Source: Megalonaias nervosa (taxonomy: Eukaryota; Mollusca; Bivalvia; Unionida; Unionidae). Taken from it: DNA of 64,000 nt. The position numbers and the translations under genes are program-made. The notes under the pieces were generated by a model. The model did not search any database. It saw nothing but the letters and a program-made list of their open reading frames with translations, and had not been told where the DNA came from. The stretch lies in assembly GCA_016617855.1 (NCBI GenBank), contig JAECUM010000839.1, forward strand, positions 124,001-188,000. Direction: 5' to 3'. How positions within the stretch are numbered: position 1 is the first letter of the stretch; the number at the start of each line of letters is the position of its first letter. Below, in pieces: positions 1-13,800 of the stretch.

Positions 1-854
1 TGTTGGATCTTTAAACCTCCATTAGAATATACTCATTTCTTTTTTTTATAACAAGAATTACCAGTAAGGAAAATCAAAAATACAAGCTCTTCAAATGTTT
101 AAACCCTGTGCAAAAATGTCAAACTTTGGAACAGAACCATGCACATACATGTTTTCACCAAACAAAAGACAAGTAATATGTAAAAAAATGATGGTACAAC
201 TTGCATTTAAATATATTATAAAACAACAAAAAAACCACAATGAACTGAATTTAAAAATACACATTAAATTAAAAGTTGACTGTAGATCTAAAATGTTTGG
301 CATAACAGGTGCAAATCTAATCACAGCACTTCTATAAACTGAGCTTTGAATATATCCATTCAACTTGGTGAGTTTGTAGAGTTGTGAAAAGTGTCTGATA
401 CATTTATCTGGAGCCACATGGGGCTGATATGAATTATATGGGGACACTCATAACTGAAATTCAAGAAGTCGGATCAAAGCAAAGTTGTGAATGGATAAAA
501 CTTGGCAATATCCAAAACGAAGTAAAGGGAGCACCATGACCATGGAAGTGTGTGACTGTAATGAAGGCCATCAATTTAATGTGTTGTTTGACCAAATAAA
601 AGACAACCAATAACTATTAAAAGGATTGGTGGTGTGACTCAATATATTAATGGTAAAAGATAATTCTGCAAAAAAACACAATGCAATGTAAAGGATAAAT
701 GACTGATAATTTTAAAGTATATGTCTCCACCATTACAGCATATGCACTTTACTACACACTAATTCAACATCTTTTTTTAACCCAATTTTCCTAAAATTAT
801 ATTTAAAATTGATAAATAACAGGTAATAAAAAATACGTTTTCACAGACAATACC
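1..854. other. 3' flank, nothing recognised
   Basis: AT-rich sequence with short open frames on both strands, none with a recognisable domain or credible splice context. It may be intergenic. Confidence 0.5.
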
Positions 855-1165
855 ATGCTTACAAGCAGAGCAAAAATTATGCTTACAAGCAGAGCAAAAT
901 ACCACACTTACAAGCAGAGCAAAATATCATGCTTACAAAAAGAGCAAAATACCAGGCTTACATGCCGAGATAAATACCATGCTTACAAGCAGAGCAAAAT
1001 AACATGCTTACATGCAGAGCAAAGTACAGTGCTTACATACAGAGCAAAATTCCACACTTACACGCAGAGCAAAACATGCTTAGAAGCAGATCAAAACACC
1101 ATGCTTACAAGCATAGAAAAACAGCATGCTGACAAGCAGAGCAATATACCACGCTTCTGGAATAG
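855..1165. repeat. Minisatellite, about 24-25 bp unit
   Basis: About twelve imperfect copies of a unit containing GCTTACAAGCAGAGCAAAAT. The open frame across it, with LTSRAK-like repeats, is a by-product of the array. Confidence 0.9.
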
Positions 1166-1664
1166 ATAAATTTTCATACCTGTGTGTAAGAGATCTAGCA
1201 GATCTGCAATATTTACTTTTCTTGTCCAAGTATGGTTCTTAAAGGCTGGTTTTCACTTGTCATTTGTTTCGTAACTGACATGACAGTTTCATGAATTCAT
1301 AATACTGTACCAGTAAGATGTATTTTATATCATAATAATTAATTCAATAATACTATAGAATACAGATTGAATATAAAAAAAAATTCTGTCCTCTTTAAAA
1401 AAAACAAATGGGAAACATCATAAATGTTTTGGTGTTGAAACAGATGAAAAAAAATTCCAGTCTGGTAGTTACATTATTGTTTCTGTTAAGCAAATGTTTG
1501 AATTAAACAAGTACAGTAAACATGATAACCTTCTACCTAGATTTCCTTTTCTCTTTGCTAACCCTACATTGATTCTATTAAATCTCATATCTACATGATA
1601 AATCTCCATGATCTGGCTAGAAATATAAACAGCTAATTCCTATTTGTTATTCTGCCTCCCACTT

Positions 1665-2215
1665 TACCAGAAACAGACATGCCAGGCTCCCTCAGCTTAT
1701 CAAAACAGACAAGGCAGGCCCTCTTAGCTTATAAAAATATACAAGGAAGGTCCTCTTGGCTCATCAAAATAGATATGGCAGGCCCCCTTAGCTTATCAAA
1801 ATAGACAAGGCACACCCTCTTGGCTTATCAAAATAGACAAAGCACACCCTCTTGGCTTATCAAAATAGACAAAACACACCCTCTTGGCTTATCAAAATAG
1901 AAAAGGCACACCCTCTTGAAAAGTGTACAAAGTAGACCCTTTTGCTTATCAAAACAGACAAGGCAGACCCCCTCAGCTTATAAAAATATACAAGGAAGGC
2001 CCTCTTGGCTTATCAAAAATAGACAAAGCACACCCTCTTGCTTATCAAAATAGACAAAACACGCCCTCTTGGCTTATCAAAATAGACAAAACACACCCTC
2101 TTGGCTTATCAAAATAGACAAAACACACCCTCTTGGCTTATCAAAATAGACAAAACACACCCTCTTGGCTTATCAAAATAGAAAAGGCAGACCCTCTCAG
2201 CTTATCAAAGGATAA
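1665..2215. repeat. Minisatellite, about 32 bp unit
   Basis: About seventeen imperfect copies of a unit containing CTTGGCTTATCAAAATAGAC and AAAACACACCCT. Central copies near 2040-2170 are almost identical, suggesting recent expansion there. Some peripheral copies have lost a few bases. Confidence 0.9.
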
Positions 2216-2362
2216 ATACAGTAATAATTATGAAAGAAACAATAGATTTAAAACCTGCATTACCCTATTTTCTGCAACTTTTGGGACAAATAATTTGTCA
2301 CTCAAAACCCAAACATTAAAGATAGCTTGCAAGAATTTGTCCTTCATTCCATTCATATTCGT

Positions 2363-2413
2363 TATGTATGTATGTATGTATGTATGCATGCATGCATCTA
2401 TCTATCTATCTAT
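2363..2413. repeat. Compound TATG/CATG/CTAT microsatellite
   Basis: Consecutive runs of TATG, CATG and CTAT tetranucleotides. Confidence 0.9.
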
Positions 2414-4349
2414 GTTACTGGATTGGAAACTCAATTTTACCCTTTTTCCTCACCAGAATTCATCCTTATCATAAAAATGCTTGGTTTTGCTATTTTAAAT
2501 TCACTTAAGCATAATAAATATTCAGATTCCCCAAAGCATGTATATTGTCAATGACCCAACAAACTAGCAGACAGCTCCTCCACTTTCATAGCAATAAACA
2601 TGTATTTCTTCCTTAATTAGATTAGTATTTTGGAATAGCTACTTGAATAGTTGATAATACATACTGGTAATGACATTTTGTGCTTTGAATTGTTTAAAAT
2701 GAACACCAGGCCCAAGATTCATCTGCCAAGATATGCTTGGAGGGATAAGGCCTAGCATGAAACACTAAGAGACTTTTTTGACAACTTTTCTTCTGATTCG
2801 TTTTTTTTTAAATGATATTCTTTATCATGCTATTTTATTGAATAGTTTTTTCTAGTTTGCTGACTTGTGTCTTCTTGGTAAGCATGTTGCACAAGATTCC
2901 CATCCTCATAAGGGAACAAAATTTTAATTCAATATGAAACTGACTAAATGTGTGATATAATCAATGAAATAGAATTATTATAATGCGGCCTAAATTTATA
3001 TTATGTTTGATGAATAAACATATACATTTGTTGGCTAGATATTCAATCTCATATTAAGAACTTATTCTGAGTTTTTTTTTTAATACAACAATAAAAGCTC
3101 TGCTACTATTAGTACTACAGAAAGAGCAACATCTCTACCAAACATTAACAAAATTAAATAATTATTTATGGCTTACACAAACCTTCATAATATTAATTTT
3201 TTCATCTGCTATAAAGATACCAATGAAAATTACAAGTGTAATGCAGGATAGGAGAACAGATACCAGAAAGTTGCGTCTTAAAAATTTCCCAAAGTACTCA
3301 TTTTGCAATAAAAATGCACCAAAATTTTACTGTTGGAATCTTCCTTGATAAAAAATTACTGCAAATTTTTTAAAGTTTTCATGTAAGTCAGTGGAACTAT
3401 AATTTTTACCTCTTGAGTTAGGAACAAAACCAAGTATCAAGCAAATAATAAGAACCTATTTCTAAGTATTTTCCTCGAAAATATTTTGTGAATTCAAGCC
3501 CTGAACAATCTGGTTTCATTAGTCTTGGAAGAAAAAAAATTCAATATGATAAATGCATCCACTGAAATTTTTCTGACATCATTGTCCATTCGCTATCATA
3601 CACAGTCATTTGGCATCCTGAGAAAAATGTTCGTTAAATATAAATTTAGGAAATATATGAAAATTACAAGGCATTAAAATATGATATTAGCAAATAATGT
3701 TTGGCTTCCAAAAACAAACAAGTGGACTGACTCAAATGAAATTAAATGTTACAAAAGAACGCTACATTCATAATGATTCCACTACTTTCTAAAATACAAA
3801 TGTAATTTTAGTATTTGACAATATTTCAAGCAATGAATAGCCTCCTTACAAATGAATAGTGTTCAATAAAAAAATCTGTCCTTTACAGTATGAATTTCAT
3901 CAAGTGGAATAAAGAAATGAAAGTACTCCCGCACTACAGACCCTTCATTATAAAATGTAAAATTATATAAATAACATTACTTTGATAGATGGTGGTATAA
4001 TCCATGGCTCTCATGGACAGAATTATAACAAGAGGTATATTTTAGATATATCCACAAACTGATTAAATAATAGAATCTGTTCATACTTTCTCGAGTTGTC
4101 ATGCTCTCAAGCCAGCATAACTAAAAACCTAAGTCAAGACTGTTGACCAAAAAATCAATGACAGAGTGCCAACTATCAACTTTTACATTGGAATACAACT
4201 ACATACAAGTCTGATCATAATTTACTTCAATATATGAAAGTGTTCACAAGCTCAGTGAAAAACAAAAATGCATGGAATTATCTCTGACTTCACCCCCAAG
4301 TCAGTTATGTCTGGATTTCAAAACTCTTCACAAATGTTCAAATATGCTA
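2414..4349. other. AT-rich spacer, nothing recognised
   Basis: No coding signal, repeat array or known element is evident here. Confidence 0.5.
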
Positions 4350-5400
4350 GTGGTCTTATTTGCAACATTTGCATTCAGAATGAATGAAATATTCCAATAA
4401 ATGTTTATATGAAAACTCCATATCAATGACCCCATCCATGTAAAAGGAGCAGTGATAACATTTTTTTAATTTTAATCCAAGAGACATAATTATAAGATTG
4501 TTTTAGGTGTCATGTTGAAGGTCAGATGAGCACCATTTTCATTAGAACTAGCTAAATACAGTAAAATCAAAAATATTCTTGGAGGATTTAATTTTGTTAT
4601 TTTCATTGGTAACAAATATCCATAAAATTAAATCCACCATGAAAGATAGTACTGCTGAACAACAGTATGATCCCACAAAATGTATCCCCAAGAAACTGTC
4701 AGTTTACTCCCAAATTATGACAATTTATCACCACAAATATTAATGATTTTACAGTGACTAGTGAAAACAATATTTTCAAGATGGTTACCATGGCCATCAT
4801 GTTGCAGGCCTGATTAGTACCATTTTTGTTTAGTCCTATATACATTTTATAAGAAATCTTTAAGTGAAAACCACATGCCTATATGACCATCTGTTCAAAT
4901 GAAGAAACCATAACAAAGAGTTTCAAGATGGCTAATGTGATGGCAATATTGACCGTCAGATCTGCGCCATTTTCATTTAGGACCATCTAGACATCATATG
5001 AAGTTTTCTAGTGAACTTCCCATGTTGATATGACTTTCTGTTCAAGTAGCATTAACTAGCTTTTCATGATGGCTGCCATGGTGGCCATATTTTTTTATTT
5101 CAGATCAGTGCCATTTTTAATTAGGACCAGCTAAACATTTTAAGAAGTCTTTATGTGAGAACTCCATGTTGATATAAGTTGGAGTAGCAATAATATGTTT
5201 ATCAAGATGGCTGCTGCAGTATTCATACTGGATGTCCTATCTGCACCCTTTAAATTTAAGACTAATTAGACCAAGTAGATTTTGGAGATGTAGTGATAAG
5301 AAATTTGTGCTAACAGATGGATGGATGATGGACAGACACTGAACAACAGATGATCTCATAAGCTTTGCTGGTCTTTAACCATTAGAGCTAAAATCATTTT
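4350..5400 (+). mobile_element. Array-bearing non-autonomous element, copy 1
   Basis: Imperfect tandem units of about 130-150 bp. Each unit contains variants of AAGATGGCTGCCATGGTGGC, then CAGATCAGCACCATTTTCAT, TTAGGACCAACTAGACATC, a TTAGTGAAAACCCCATG block and a 'gttcaagaggagtagc' block. The array ends near 5310-5400 in a tail with GGATGGATGATGGACAGACA and a final AGAGCTAAAAT. Copies at 47.7 and 60.0 kb have the same units, and the 60-kb one has the same kind of tail. Structure and tail resemble array-carrying, Helitron-like elements known from bivalves (pearl/CvA type); that link is by analogy. Confidence 0.7.
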
Positions 5401-6130
5401 TAATCCCAAAACACATCTAAAGTTGATGTTTGGTTTATCTTTTACCATTCCTGAATTACAAAATTTAAAGTATGACAAATGCCTCTATTCAAACTGATTT
5501 ATAATAATAAAATTTTAAATCACTGGTAAAAAAATTCTCAGCACAAAAGAAAGAAAAATTAATGACTTAACATTTAACAATAAAGCATTCAGTGCACACA
5601 ATGTAAAGTGTACACACTGTAAAGATGTACACACTGTTATGATGTACACAATATGACAAGAAGTCACCGTCTCAAAACATTTAAACTGACGAGAAAAAAT
5701 GCTTGAAAACTGGAACATGTTGATGGTCTGACTTACACCTTGTTTACATAGCAAATGTGATTCCACTTTATAAAGATAGACAATGTCTTCCTCTTATCTC
5801 AAAAAATAATGAGCTAATCTCCCTGAAACCATCTATCATATAACATGATAAACAGGTTACAACCAAGTTGATCAGTTGAAATGCCTTCAGATGAAAGTTG
5901 AGAAAAAGTATCAAAAAATTGCTACACAAATTTTAATTAAGAGCACGATCTTATACAGCAGCCAATCATGAACACAATCTCAGGAACACAACCAGGAATC
6001 CAGTGGGAAAGGGGGAGGAAATGCATTTCTCACAACACATTTTGCTTAAAAACAAATTTATGGATATAAGTACCCCCTCAATAAAATGCTGTTTATGGCA
6101 GCCTTAAAGTGGACCACCTTATTAATGCAG
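5401..6130. other. Spacer, nothing recognised
   Basis: AT-rich. A short local repeat of GTACACACTGTAA-like words lies at about 5605-5650, with nothing else of note. Confidence 0.5.
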
Positions 6131-6133
6131 TAT

Positions 6134-6350
6134 CGTAAATACTTGCTCAAGTGAAATCCAACTGGAAACTGCACAGATCCAATCTGCCGGCATATTATGT
6201 GCCAGCTGACCTGGGTCTATGCAGTTTGTTAGGACTAATCAATAGCACAAACTACACAGACCAAGATATTCTGGCACATTATGTGACATGGCAGGTTAGG
6301 GTCTGTGTTGTTTGCAGTTGGACTGGACTTGAAAATGAGTACATATAGTA
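6134..6350 (+). mobile_element. Double-hairpin MITE, copy a
   Basis: Terminal inverted segments (AAATACTTGCTCAAGTG at left, GAAAATGAGTACATATAGTA at right) enclose two hairpins. Hairpin A, about 6170-6226, is built on CAGATCCAATCTGCCGG with its complement CAGCTGACCTGGGTCTATGC. Hairpin B, about 6252-6314, is built on CAGACCAAGATATTCTGGC and its complement. The connector reads TTAGGACTAATCAATAGC. It lies in the 3' flank of FCSK. Confidence 0.85.
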
Positions 6351-7049
6351 ACAAAATACATAGGTATTTTATGTGTACTGCTACATACACAAAACTGCAT
6401 AGGTGTTTTGTTCTTGAGCTGGCAGATAAAATGAGTTTGATACGGCATAGGGATGTGTTTCAGCCTCAATATATTCATAAACCAGAACAAACAAGTTCTT
6501 TCCCCTGACTCGGAACAAAACATGAATACAGTCTTGTATTTAATACATACTGCCTCTTTTACTCTTTCTAAATATTTATAGCTTTACAGTATGAATGAAA
6601 TCGAAAATGAATTAGGCATTATACAAGCTCGATTTAACTGCATATAAAAATATCCCTGTGCAGAGATCAAAGAAGACAATTAAATTGTTTGAATATGGGT
6701 AGGTGATACAGCAATACAGATTAAACAGCTTTACTGAACACCAGATAAAGCATTTACAATTTAACAGGTATGTAATAATATTAAATAACGAAATAATCAA
6801 TTTGATCTATTTTCATGATTTTTTGTTTACTTTTTCATGAATATATGAGTCTGCAATCATTGGAAATGAGGATCACTGTAATTTCTAGGAGATAATCTCC
6901 TGGAATTAATGACTGCAAATTATCTGAATTTTATAACACTCTAGCCTCTGTAGAGGTGGGGATATCTAGTTATCATTGTGTCACGAAACTTGGTAAATAT
7001 TATTGCAATCATCTGAAGATGGCATATTGACAAATCACATACACATGTA

Positions 7050-7150
7050 ATTTTTGTAGCTCTGTGTTGACAAATCATTGTACAGGCTCTATGTTGACAA
7101 ATCTTTATACCAGCTCTATGTTGACAAATCATTGTACCGGCTCTATTATG
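7050..7150. repeat. Short minisatellite, about 28 bp unit
   Basis: Four imperfect copies of TGTTGACAAATCATTGTACA followed by GGCTCTA. This is within the probable 3' UTR or 3' flank of FCSK. Confidence 0.85.
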
Positions 7151-7800
7151 CAGTTTTCTTTACAACAGATTTATCTTCATTATGGGGCTGGAGTATGTTG
7201 TGGGAGAGGAAGGGATACATTTTATATAAGTGTATTGGTGACCGTTCCTCTAGTTTGATACCCCTTGTGAAGATATGAAAGGATACTAACTCTTCTACAG
7301 CATGAATTCATTTTCAACAAAATTTTGTTTTAACAAACCAATTTTACAGGTCCCAGCACTTCATTATTAATTAATAATTAATAATGAATTATTATTATGC
7401 AATTAGTTATGGACAACTTCAACTGTATTTGTATCCAGCATGTTTGTCTTATATTTGGAAATTATGTTATGTATACATGCAAATTATTTTGTTTTCTTCT
7501 CTCACCACATGCCCCTTCAAACTAATCAACATACTTGCCTTGCTTATTACACAAAAAATGCAAAATGTACAGCATGGCAACCTCTCCTGGTATAATGTAA
7601 CAAGCAATAGGAAATCCACATCATGGCTGTGAAAAATTGAAATTAATTTCCCAACAAAACATGGATTCATGAGTACATGAATTTGAGTCACTTGACTGAG
7701 TTCAGATGCTAAATAAAAGAATTAACTGGAAGAATACTAATGGATAGATTGGCTCCTGTCTTCAGCTTCCCTGAAGACTTGGTAAAGCTTGCTTCAATTT
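7151..7800 (-). other. Probable FCSK 3' UTR or flank
   Basis: Sequence directly downstream of the FCSK stop. It carries a nearly palindromic AT block at 7360-7386 (TCATTATTAATTA and its complement). No convincing AATAAA on the minus strand was found, so the transcript end cannot be placed. Confidence 0.4.
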
Positions 7801-7884
7801 TCATTCAACCCAAACTTGCTGTACAGTGATTTTCAATCCCTCCATGTCGACGACTGCATCATATATCTGCACCCCCTCCGACTC
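7801..7884 (-). CDS. FCSK: FCSK terminal coding exon and stop codon
   Basis: This 84-bp exon (27 codons plus TGA) has acceptor TTCCCAG|GAG. It continues in phase 0 from ATID and encodes [20 protein letters not shown], ending QVWVE and stop. The pattern of hydrophobic strand, V-D, then GLK matches the last beta strand of fucokinases (IHLVEVD..GLSLK in the vertebrate protein as I recall it). The 3' UTR follows towards lower coordinates; no canonical AATAAA is evident close by on the minus strand. Confidence 0.9.
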   Translation of the reverse strand, partial: ESEGVQIYDAVVDMEGLKITVQQVWVE

Positions 7885-10800
7885 CTGGGAATGAAATTTA
7901 TAAACTCCTTAATCTTAAGTTTTTCCAAGACAAAGATGTAGAAATAAACCTCAATTCAATTTTTCTGAGGTCAAAATTGTGACATTTGTAATATTTGTTT
8001 TTCCTCTTTCTAAATTTTTTAATTTTTTTTTTCAGTATGGTGAAACATTTTACCATTACCATTTTTGTCCCCTTTTTTTACCTTTACCATTTTTGTCCCC
8101 TTTTTTTCCCTTTACCATTTTTGTCCCCTGTAGACCAAAGCAATGTCACTCTTCTCTATAACAGTGATAATTTTTATTTCACTACATCAAGTGCTCCTTA
8201 CCTCCTTAAGGAAGATAAACTTGGTACGTAACTTGCGCTTCCTGACCATTTCTTCGATTTTATGAGATCATGATCCTTTTTTGGATGGACTTGACCAAAA
8301 TGTGCAATAAAGTTGGAAACTGAAAGTTTCAATCAATTAATCAGAAAATCAAACAATCATCGAATTCATGAATCCACCAGTATTTCTCTATTGATATGTA
8401 TTCATATATAAATTTTCTTTTACTGCACAAAAGGACTTACATCAATGGTGGCAACATGGCTCTTAATGAGCTCTTTGCACTCTGCATTCTTGGCTAGCAC
8501 ATACAGAAAACCACCACCCCCAGCACCAGCCATGCACATCCCTGAAGCAAATGGCCGCGCATCTGCCATAAGCCTTCCAATCAAGGTTGTCTCACATCCT
8601 GGAGCCATAAGCTTCTTCATGCCCCAGTACCGACTCATACAGTCACCGACCACATCCAGATTGCCTGACAAAGTAAGAAGAATCTATAACAAAGTCTCAG
8701 CTTGCCCAAATTGTACTTGTACAGAGCAGATATCAGTGTGGAGGACACAGAGAGCAAAAACTACACTCCCTTGCAGTTTGCTTCAATCAAGGGAATATGT
8801 TTTGGTCTTATCTCTTGAGAAAGTGTAGACATCTTCAGAATTATGATGTCATAATGAACATGATATAATGTGTTAAATAAGGCTAATATTCAAGTGACTC
8901 TATCTTTCCAACATTCATCCTGGCTAAAATGTTTCCCTGAATGGTGTGAATTAGCACACTTTGCTTTCACATTTAATTTAATTTACCATAGTCAATGCTC
9001 ACAGCATCATTTAGGGCCACAAAGTTTAAGGCGCATCATTTTTTGTTTCAACTAGTTTTTTTCCCTCAATCAAAGCTAAGGCTTGCCTTGCATGCCAAGG
9101 AAAGCCAAAGCAGGACAGTGACTCGGGCTACATAGTGTGCAAACTATGCTCGGTCTCTTTCAACCAGACTCTTGCATGGTTTAATGAGATTTTGCCAAAC
9201 AAGGGTCTTGCCATATGCTTCATTTATCTCTGTCGAAACAAAAGTACCAAAACATCTTTCTCCATCTTCAAATTTTGTAGACATAGTTTACTGCAATCAT
9301 TCAAGCTAAAATTAAATTGAATGCTGCAAACAGATGCTGATGCAGATGTCTCAATCAGCAAATGAAAATGTCTGTGTGTGCAAGAAACATGACATCATCT
9401 CACCAGCACAATGATAAAAGACAATACATTATCTCCTCAGCAAATTAAAGCACTTGCCCAACTTTCTGGAAAAGCCTCATTCTGGTGTTGTTAGGAAAAC
9501 TTGCTTTTCTAATTTTTTTACCTGATTCCCCCCTCAGCCTTTGGTTGAGATTTCATTAAGTCACATAAGACTAGTTAAATAGGACTAAACCCTCCATGTG
9601 ATTTTCAGCAACATTATCTGAACACTAACACATTTAATTTTGCCATGGAAATCTCTCATGACCAAAAAACTATGATGATGTATGACTGCTAACCAAAGAA
9701 ATTGTTCACAGAGCATGCAGTAAATAAAAACTGACCTAAACATAAATGTAACTGAGGTATGATAGACAATGGGACATAAAGTTGACAAGAAAAAAGGATG
9801 GATGGATAATAAGGGTAACACTATATGCCCTGTAATGGCTGGACATAAACAAATATGCTAAATGCTGAAGCCCCCACTGCTGCTATCCCTTCTGTTAGTA
9901 CCTGTATCTTACTATCTGATAAAGCAGGAAAGTAATTTTTTAAAAATAAGTTATTTTTGAGAATAATTACCCAATCACAATAATGTTAGGAAATAAAACC
10001 AAAAAACTTTTAAACCAAGACCTCCCAGAATGATGAACAAAATACAAAAAGGAGACAAAAACCCACATTCAAATTACCTCCCCTTTTCACCTCTAGAAGA
10101 ATATGCATATACCAGATATTTACGAGTTTTGGCTTGAGTGAAACATCAAGCTCACAGTGTAGTAGGTGTGGGAGGGTTTAAAATTATGTAATCAGGTCAG
10201 TATTATTCAACAAAACAGTTTACTAAACAATTTAGTGTCTCCGTCAAATATGTTCCCCAGTCACACTAAAGTTTAGTAGAATAGGTAACTGAAGGAGGAA
10301 ATACTAAACATCAAACCATTACCATGGATATATATCCCAATATGAAAGATAAACTGTAAAGAGCTCCCCTAACATCAAAGCAGCACAAATAATGGTCACA
10401 CAAGACATAATATCAAAACATGGGAAATGAGAAATAAGAACCTTTTTCTTTCCACAAATATTCTGGGTTAATCAACCAAAAGCACCAATGCATTTCAAGT
10501 AATGATTGACAGCATGGACCCGGTATTATATAACTGCCTCTCTCGACAAGCCAATCAGGGAGAGAGAGCAGATGACCTCTTTCTGGCTGGCCACAGATGG
10601 TACAGTGTGACCCCGCTATAGCATGCTCCATTATAACACGAATTTGGATATAACATGGTCGTGGTGTGGCTCCCAAAATTTCATATACATGTATTTTTCT
10701 CATACACACAAAAATTTCTTCTTAAAAGTATGAAAAAATAACATGTAAAAAGTTTATTATTGTTTTGGGGAACAGACTGCACATGAATTCTAGTGCAAGA

Positions 10801-13800
10801 TGATAGTGGCATGGCTCCTGAAATTTCATATACAAGCATTTTTCTCATACACAAAAAAAAATTTCTTCTTAAAAGTGCAAAAAATAACATGTAAAAAGTT
10901 TATTCAGGGATCACACCTTGCCTTGCCAATATTGCAAATTGTAATTTTTTCCTCATTGTTGACAAAATATACCATCTGGTTATTGTTTTTGTGGCAACAC
11001 TGTTGGCTATTTAACCTAGCATATACAATCCTGGGTTTAGAGTGGAGAAATTCAAAGGCACCATGAAAGGGATCTGCAAACTTGTATATAAAATGCACTG
11101 GTATCTATCTATTGTTACATAAACATACATTTGTTCATACTGACAAAAAGGTCTTAACAGTACAATGTTATAACATAATACATTTATGCTGACATCCAGC
11201 CTGAATACTGTATGCAGTAATACACTCAAATAGTCAAGCTACCTGTACTAGCTACAATCCACCAACCATGAATGCAGGAACAGGAATGGCCACAATCAAC
11301 CAAATAACAGCCAATTCTTTTTGTCTTTTAAATTTACCCAGAATATAATTTTTCTAAAACTTCAAAGAAAACTAATTACCTATGAAGCACTGATCGTTAT
11401 GTATACATACTATGCAAATGAAAACAAAATTTCAGTTTCAATCATTGTTCTACAATTATTTGATACAGCTGCAATAGCAAATGGGCATTTGTCTGGTCCT
11501 CCAAAGTTGTTCTTGAGCGGTGACTTCAATAACACATGCACCCTTCATCAAAGCAAGCCAGCTAAAATTATATATATAAACACCCATTATAAACACCCAG
11601 ATTTGTCTTTCTTTCTTTCTGTCTTTCTCTCTAATGTCCTGCTTGCCAAACAACAGGTACCAAGTTCAAAACTCATCCCAAATTTTTTATCTTTTAAAAT
11701 ACTTTTTTTGTATTTTTAGGTTCAAATCTTCTTTTAAACTCTCTCATCCCAAATTTTTTTATTTTTTTACTTTCTTTTCAATTTTTATGTTAAAACTTTC
11801 ATTTATCACTCCCATCCTAAGATGGACAATCAGGCTGCCAAAGAGGTCACGAGTTTGAAACTTGCAGTAGCATCCAAATTTTTAATATTTTTTTAAATTC
11901 TCATGTTCAAATTTTCTTTATCCTCACTCACCCCAATTTATTTTTTTTAACTTTTTTTTATTCCCATCCCAGGATGGGCAATTAACCTAATCTTCAATAC
12001 AAAAAAAGCACCTTTCATCAAAAGAGGTCAGCAACAAACATAAATAAAAGCAATACAATTTTATGAATTGTTCCAAACTGACTGGAACACATTTATTATA
12101 CCTTGAAAGTTTCATTTTCACTGGAAAAAGGTTTATGCTTCTACCAATGGCAGCATAAAACGCAAATTAAATTTCCAATCTTTTGAAACCATATATGAAT
12201 TTGGGGCATCTTGCAAAGATATTTGTTAAACTTTTTAATTTGTTCACATGTTTTCAATTCCCCTATGAACAACCTCATCCCATGGGTAAACTCAGCAAGA
12301 TGATAGCTGTCTCTAGGTGACCAAAATCTAGGCCAATTTAAGTACAAGTTCAAATTGCATGTGAACAATTATAGCCACATTATAGGCAACAATGAATATC
12401 ATAGTGAACTGTTTAGTGACATGAGTTTGCTGACAGTGGGATATAGATCAAAAACAAGGACTACCACTGTTTATATCTGTGTTATTTGTGTTTTCTAACA
12501 GGATTTAACTGGTACATGAATTTTATAATGTGATCTACATTCAAATTCATGGATTTTTCAAATACATGTGCGGTACTTAACACATTAAGGATTGTATTAC
12601 ACAGATTTAAGCTGTCAACACACAAGTGAATTGCAGACTAGTTTTGTCTTCATTTAATCTACAACATATATTTTTGTGCCAGCTTCTATTAAACACACAA
12701 ACCCACCTCTGTTATTTTTTTGGTACATGCTTCATTGTCTTCTGCTAACTTACTAACTTGGTTGGTTAGAACATTGTTTAGTAAATAACATGGTTGGGTT
12801 CTATGGACCCCAGCCATTGTGTTATTATGGGGTCATGCTGTAACTGGTTCTTAGCTGTGAAACATGGTCATATCATTATTATCACAGCATCATCTGATCT
12901 GAACTGGAGATAATCTGGACCCATATATGTCAAAGGTAAGGATATAAAAATTATGTTGTGTAAGAGATAGATGACAACTGCTGAACTGTCAAACATTACA
13001 AGGATTACTATTCCACACAACTAATCATTCTGGAAATGAAAGGCATCCATTAGCCTTCTTTACTGAAAGGCTCACATAAAGTGATTTCTCCTCCAGACTC
13101 CAGTTGCTTCTGGCTGTGGTAAAGTGGAGCAACAGGCAAGTCCCCCAACAATTTGTATAAACCATAATCTCCAGTTAGGACTTCTCCAGAGAAATTCCTA
13201 CCATAAGACAATGAATGCCTCTTTACTGATGCAAGACTTGTTCTAGCTTAATTCAAGTCATAATAAAACTTCGTCCACACCGCTTTTTGATAGGAGTAAG
13301 GCATTAGATTGTCCCCACATTTATTGTGGGGAATGTCCTCATTATCACTGTTACATCCTTGTGTGAAAATACTCAACTACAGAAGAAGTAGTGCCATCAT
13401 TCTAAACCAGATTCACCAACATCAAGCCAGACTGGCAGTCGGACAACCGACAAGGCATCTAGGACAAATGGCTAGATGAACGGATGGAATTCCAGCAAAA
13501 TGGATTGCCAGAAAATGACCAGTATATCAGTCCCCATTCAATCCTGTATAAAATGGCTAGTAAAAAAGCCAGGGAGGTCAGTATCAAGCCTGGCTATACA
13601 GCCATACTCAGGAATGGGGGGGGGGGTACTTACACCCATTAGGCTGCCAAAAATTATTATTAAAATGTCCCATCAATTCCAAGTCTGCTTTGGAAAGATG
13701 TGATGAACAGAGAGATGAAAGCTCCCTGTGAAGATAATAACTATAAAGTCATCTCCTAAACAAGTCTCTCCTCATCTGCAGTTCAAACAACAGGATGTAA

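Larger units (their letters stand above)
10601..12842. mobile_element. Possible pogo-like DNA element, about 2.2 kb
   Basis: The left end TACAGTGTGACCCC and the right end (reverse complement TACAGCATGACCCC) are similar terminal inverted repeats starting with TA. Both are followed by TATAAC-rich, 'ccattataacac'-like sequence typical of pogo-related MITEs. No transposase frame is visible. The ends might instead belong to two separate short elements. Confidence 0.4.

Noticed and set aside
855..1169. A 104-codon plus-strand open frame with LTSRAK-like repeats
   Set aside because: It is wholly explained by a 24-25 bp minisatellite and has no splice or promoter context.
7700..7720. AATAAA near 7712 as the FCSK polyadenylation signal
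   Set aside because: It is on the plus strand, whereas FCSK is transcribed from the minus strand.
11321..11719. A 132-codon plus-strand open frame, among the longest in the window
   Set aside because: Composition is that of AT-rich intron sequence, it ends in T-rich imperfect repeats, and it has no domain or splice support.
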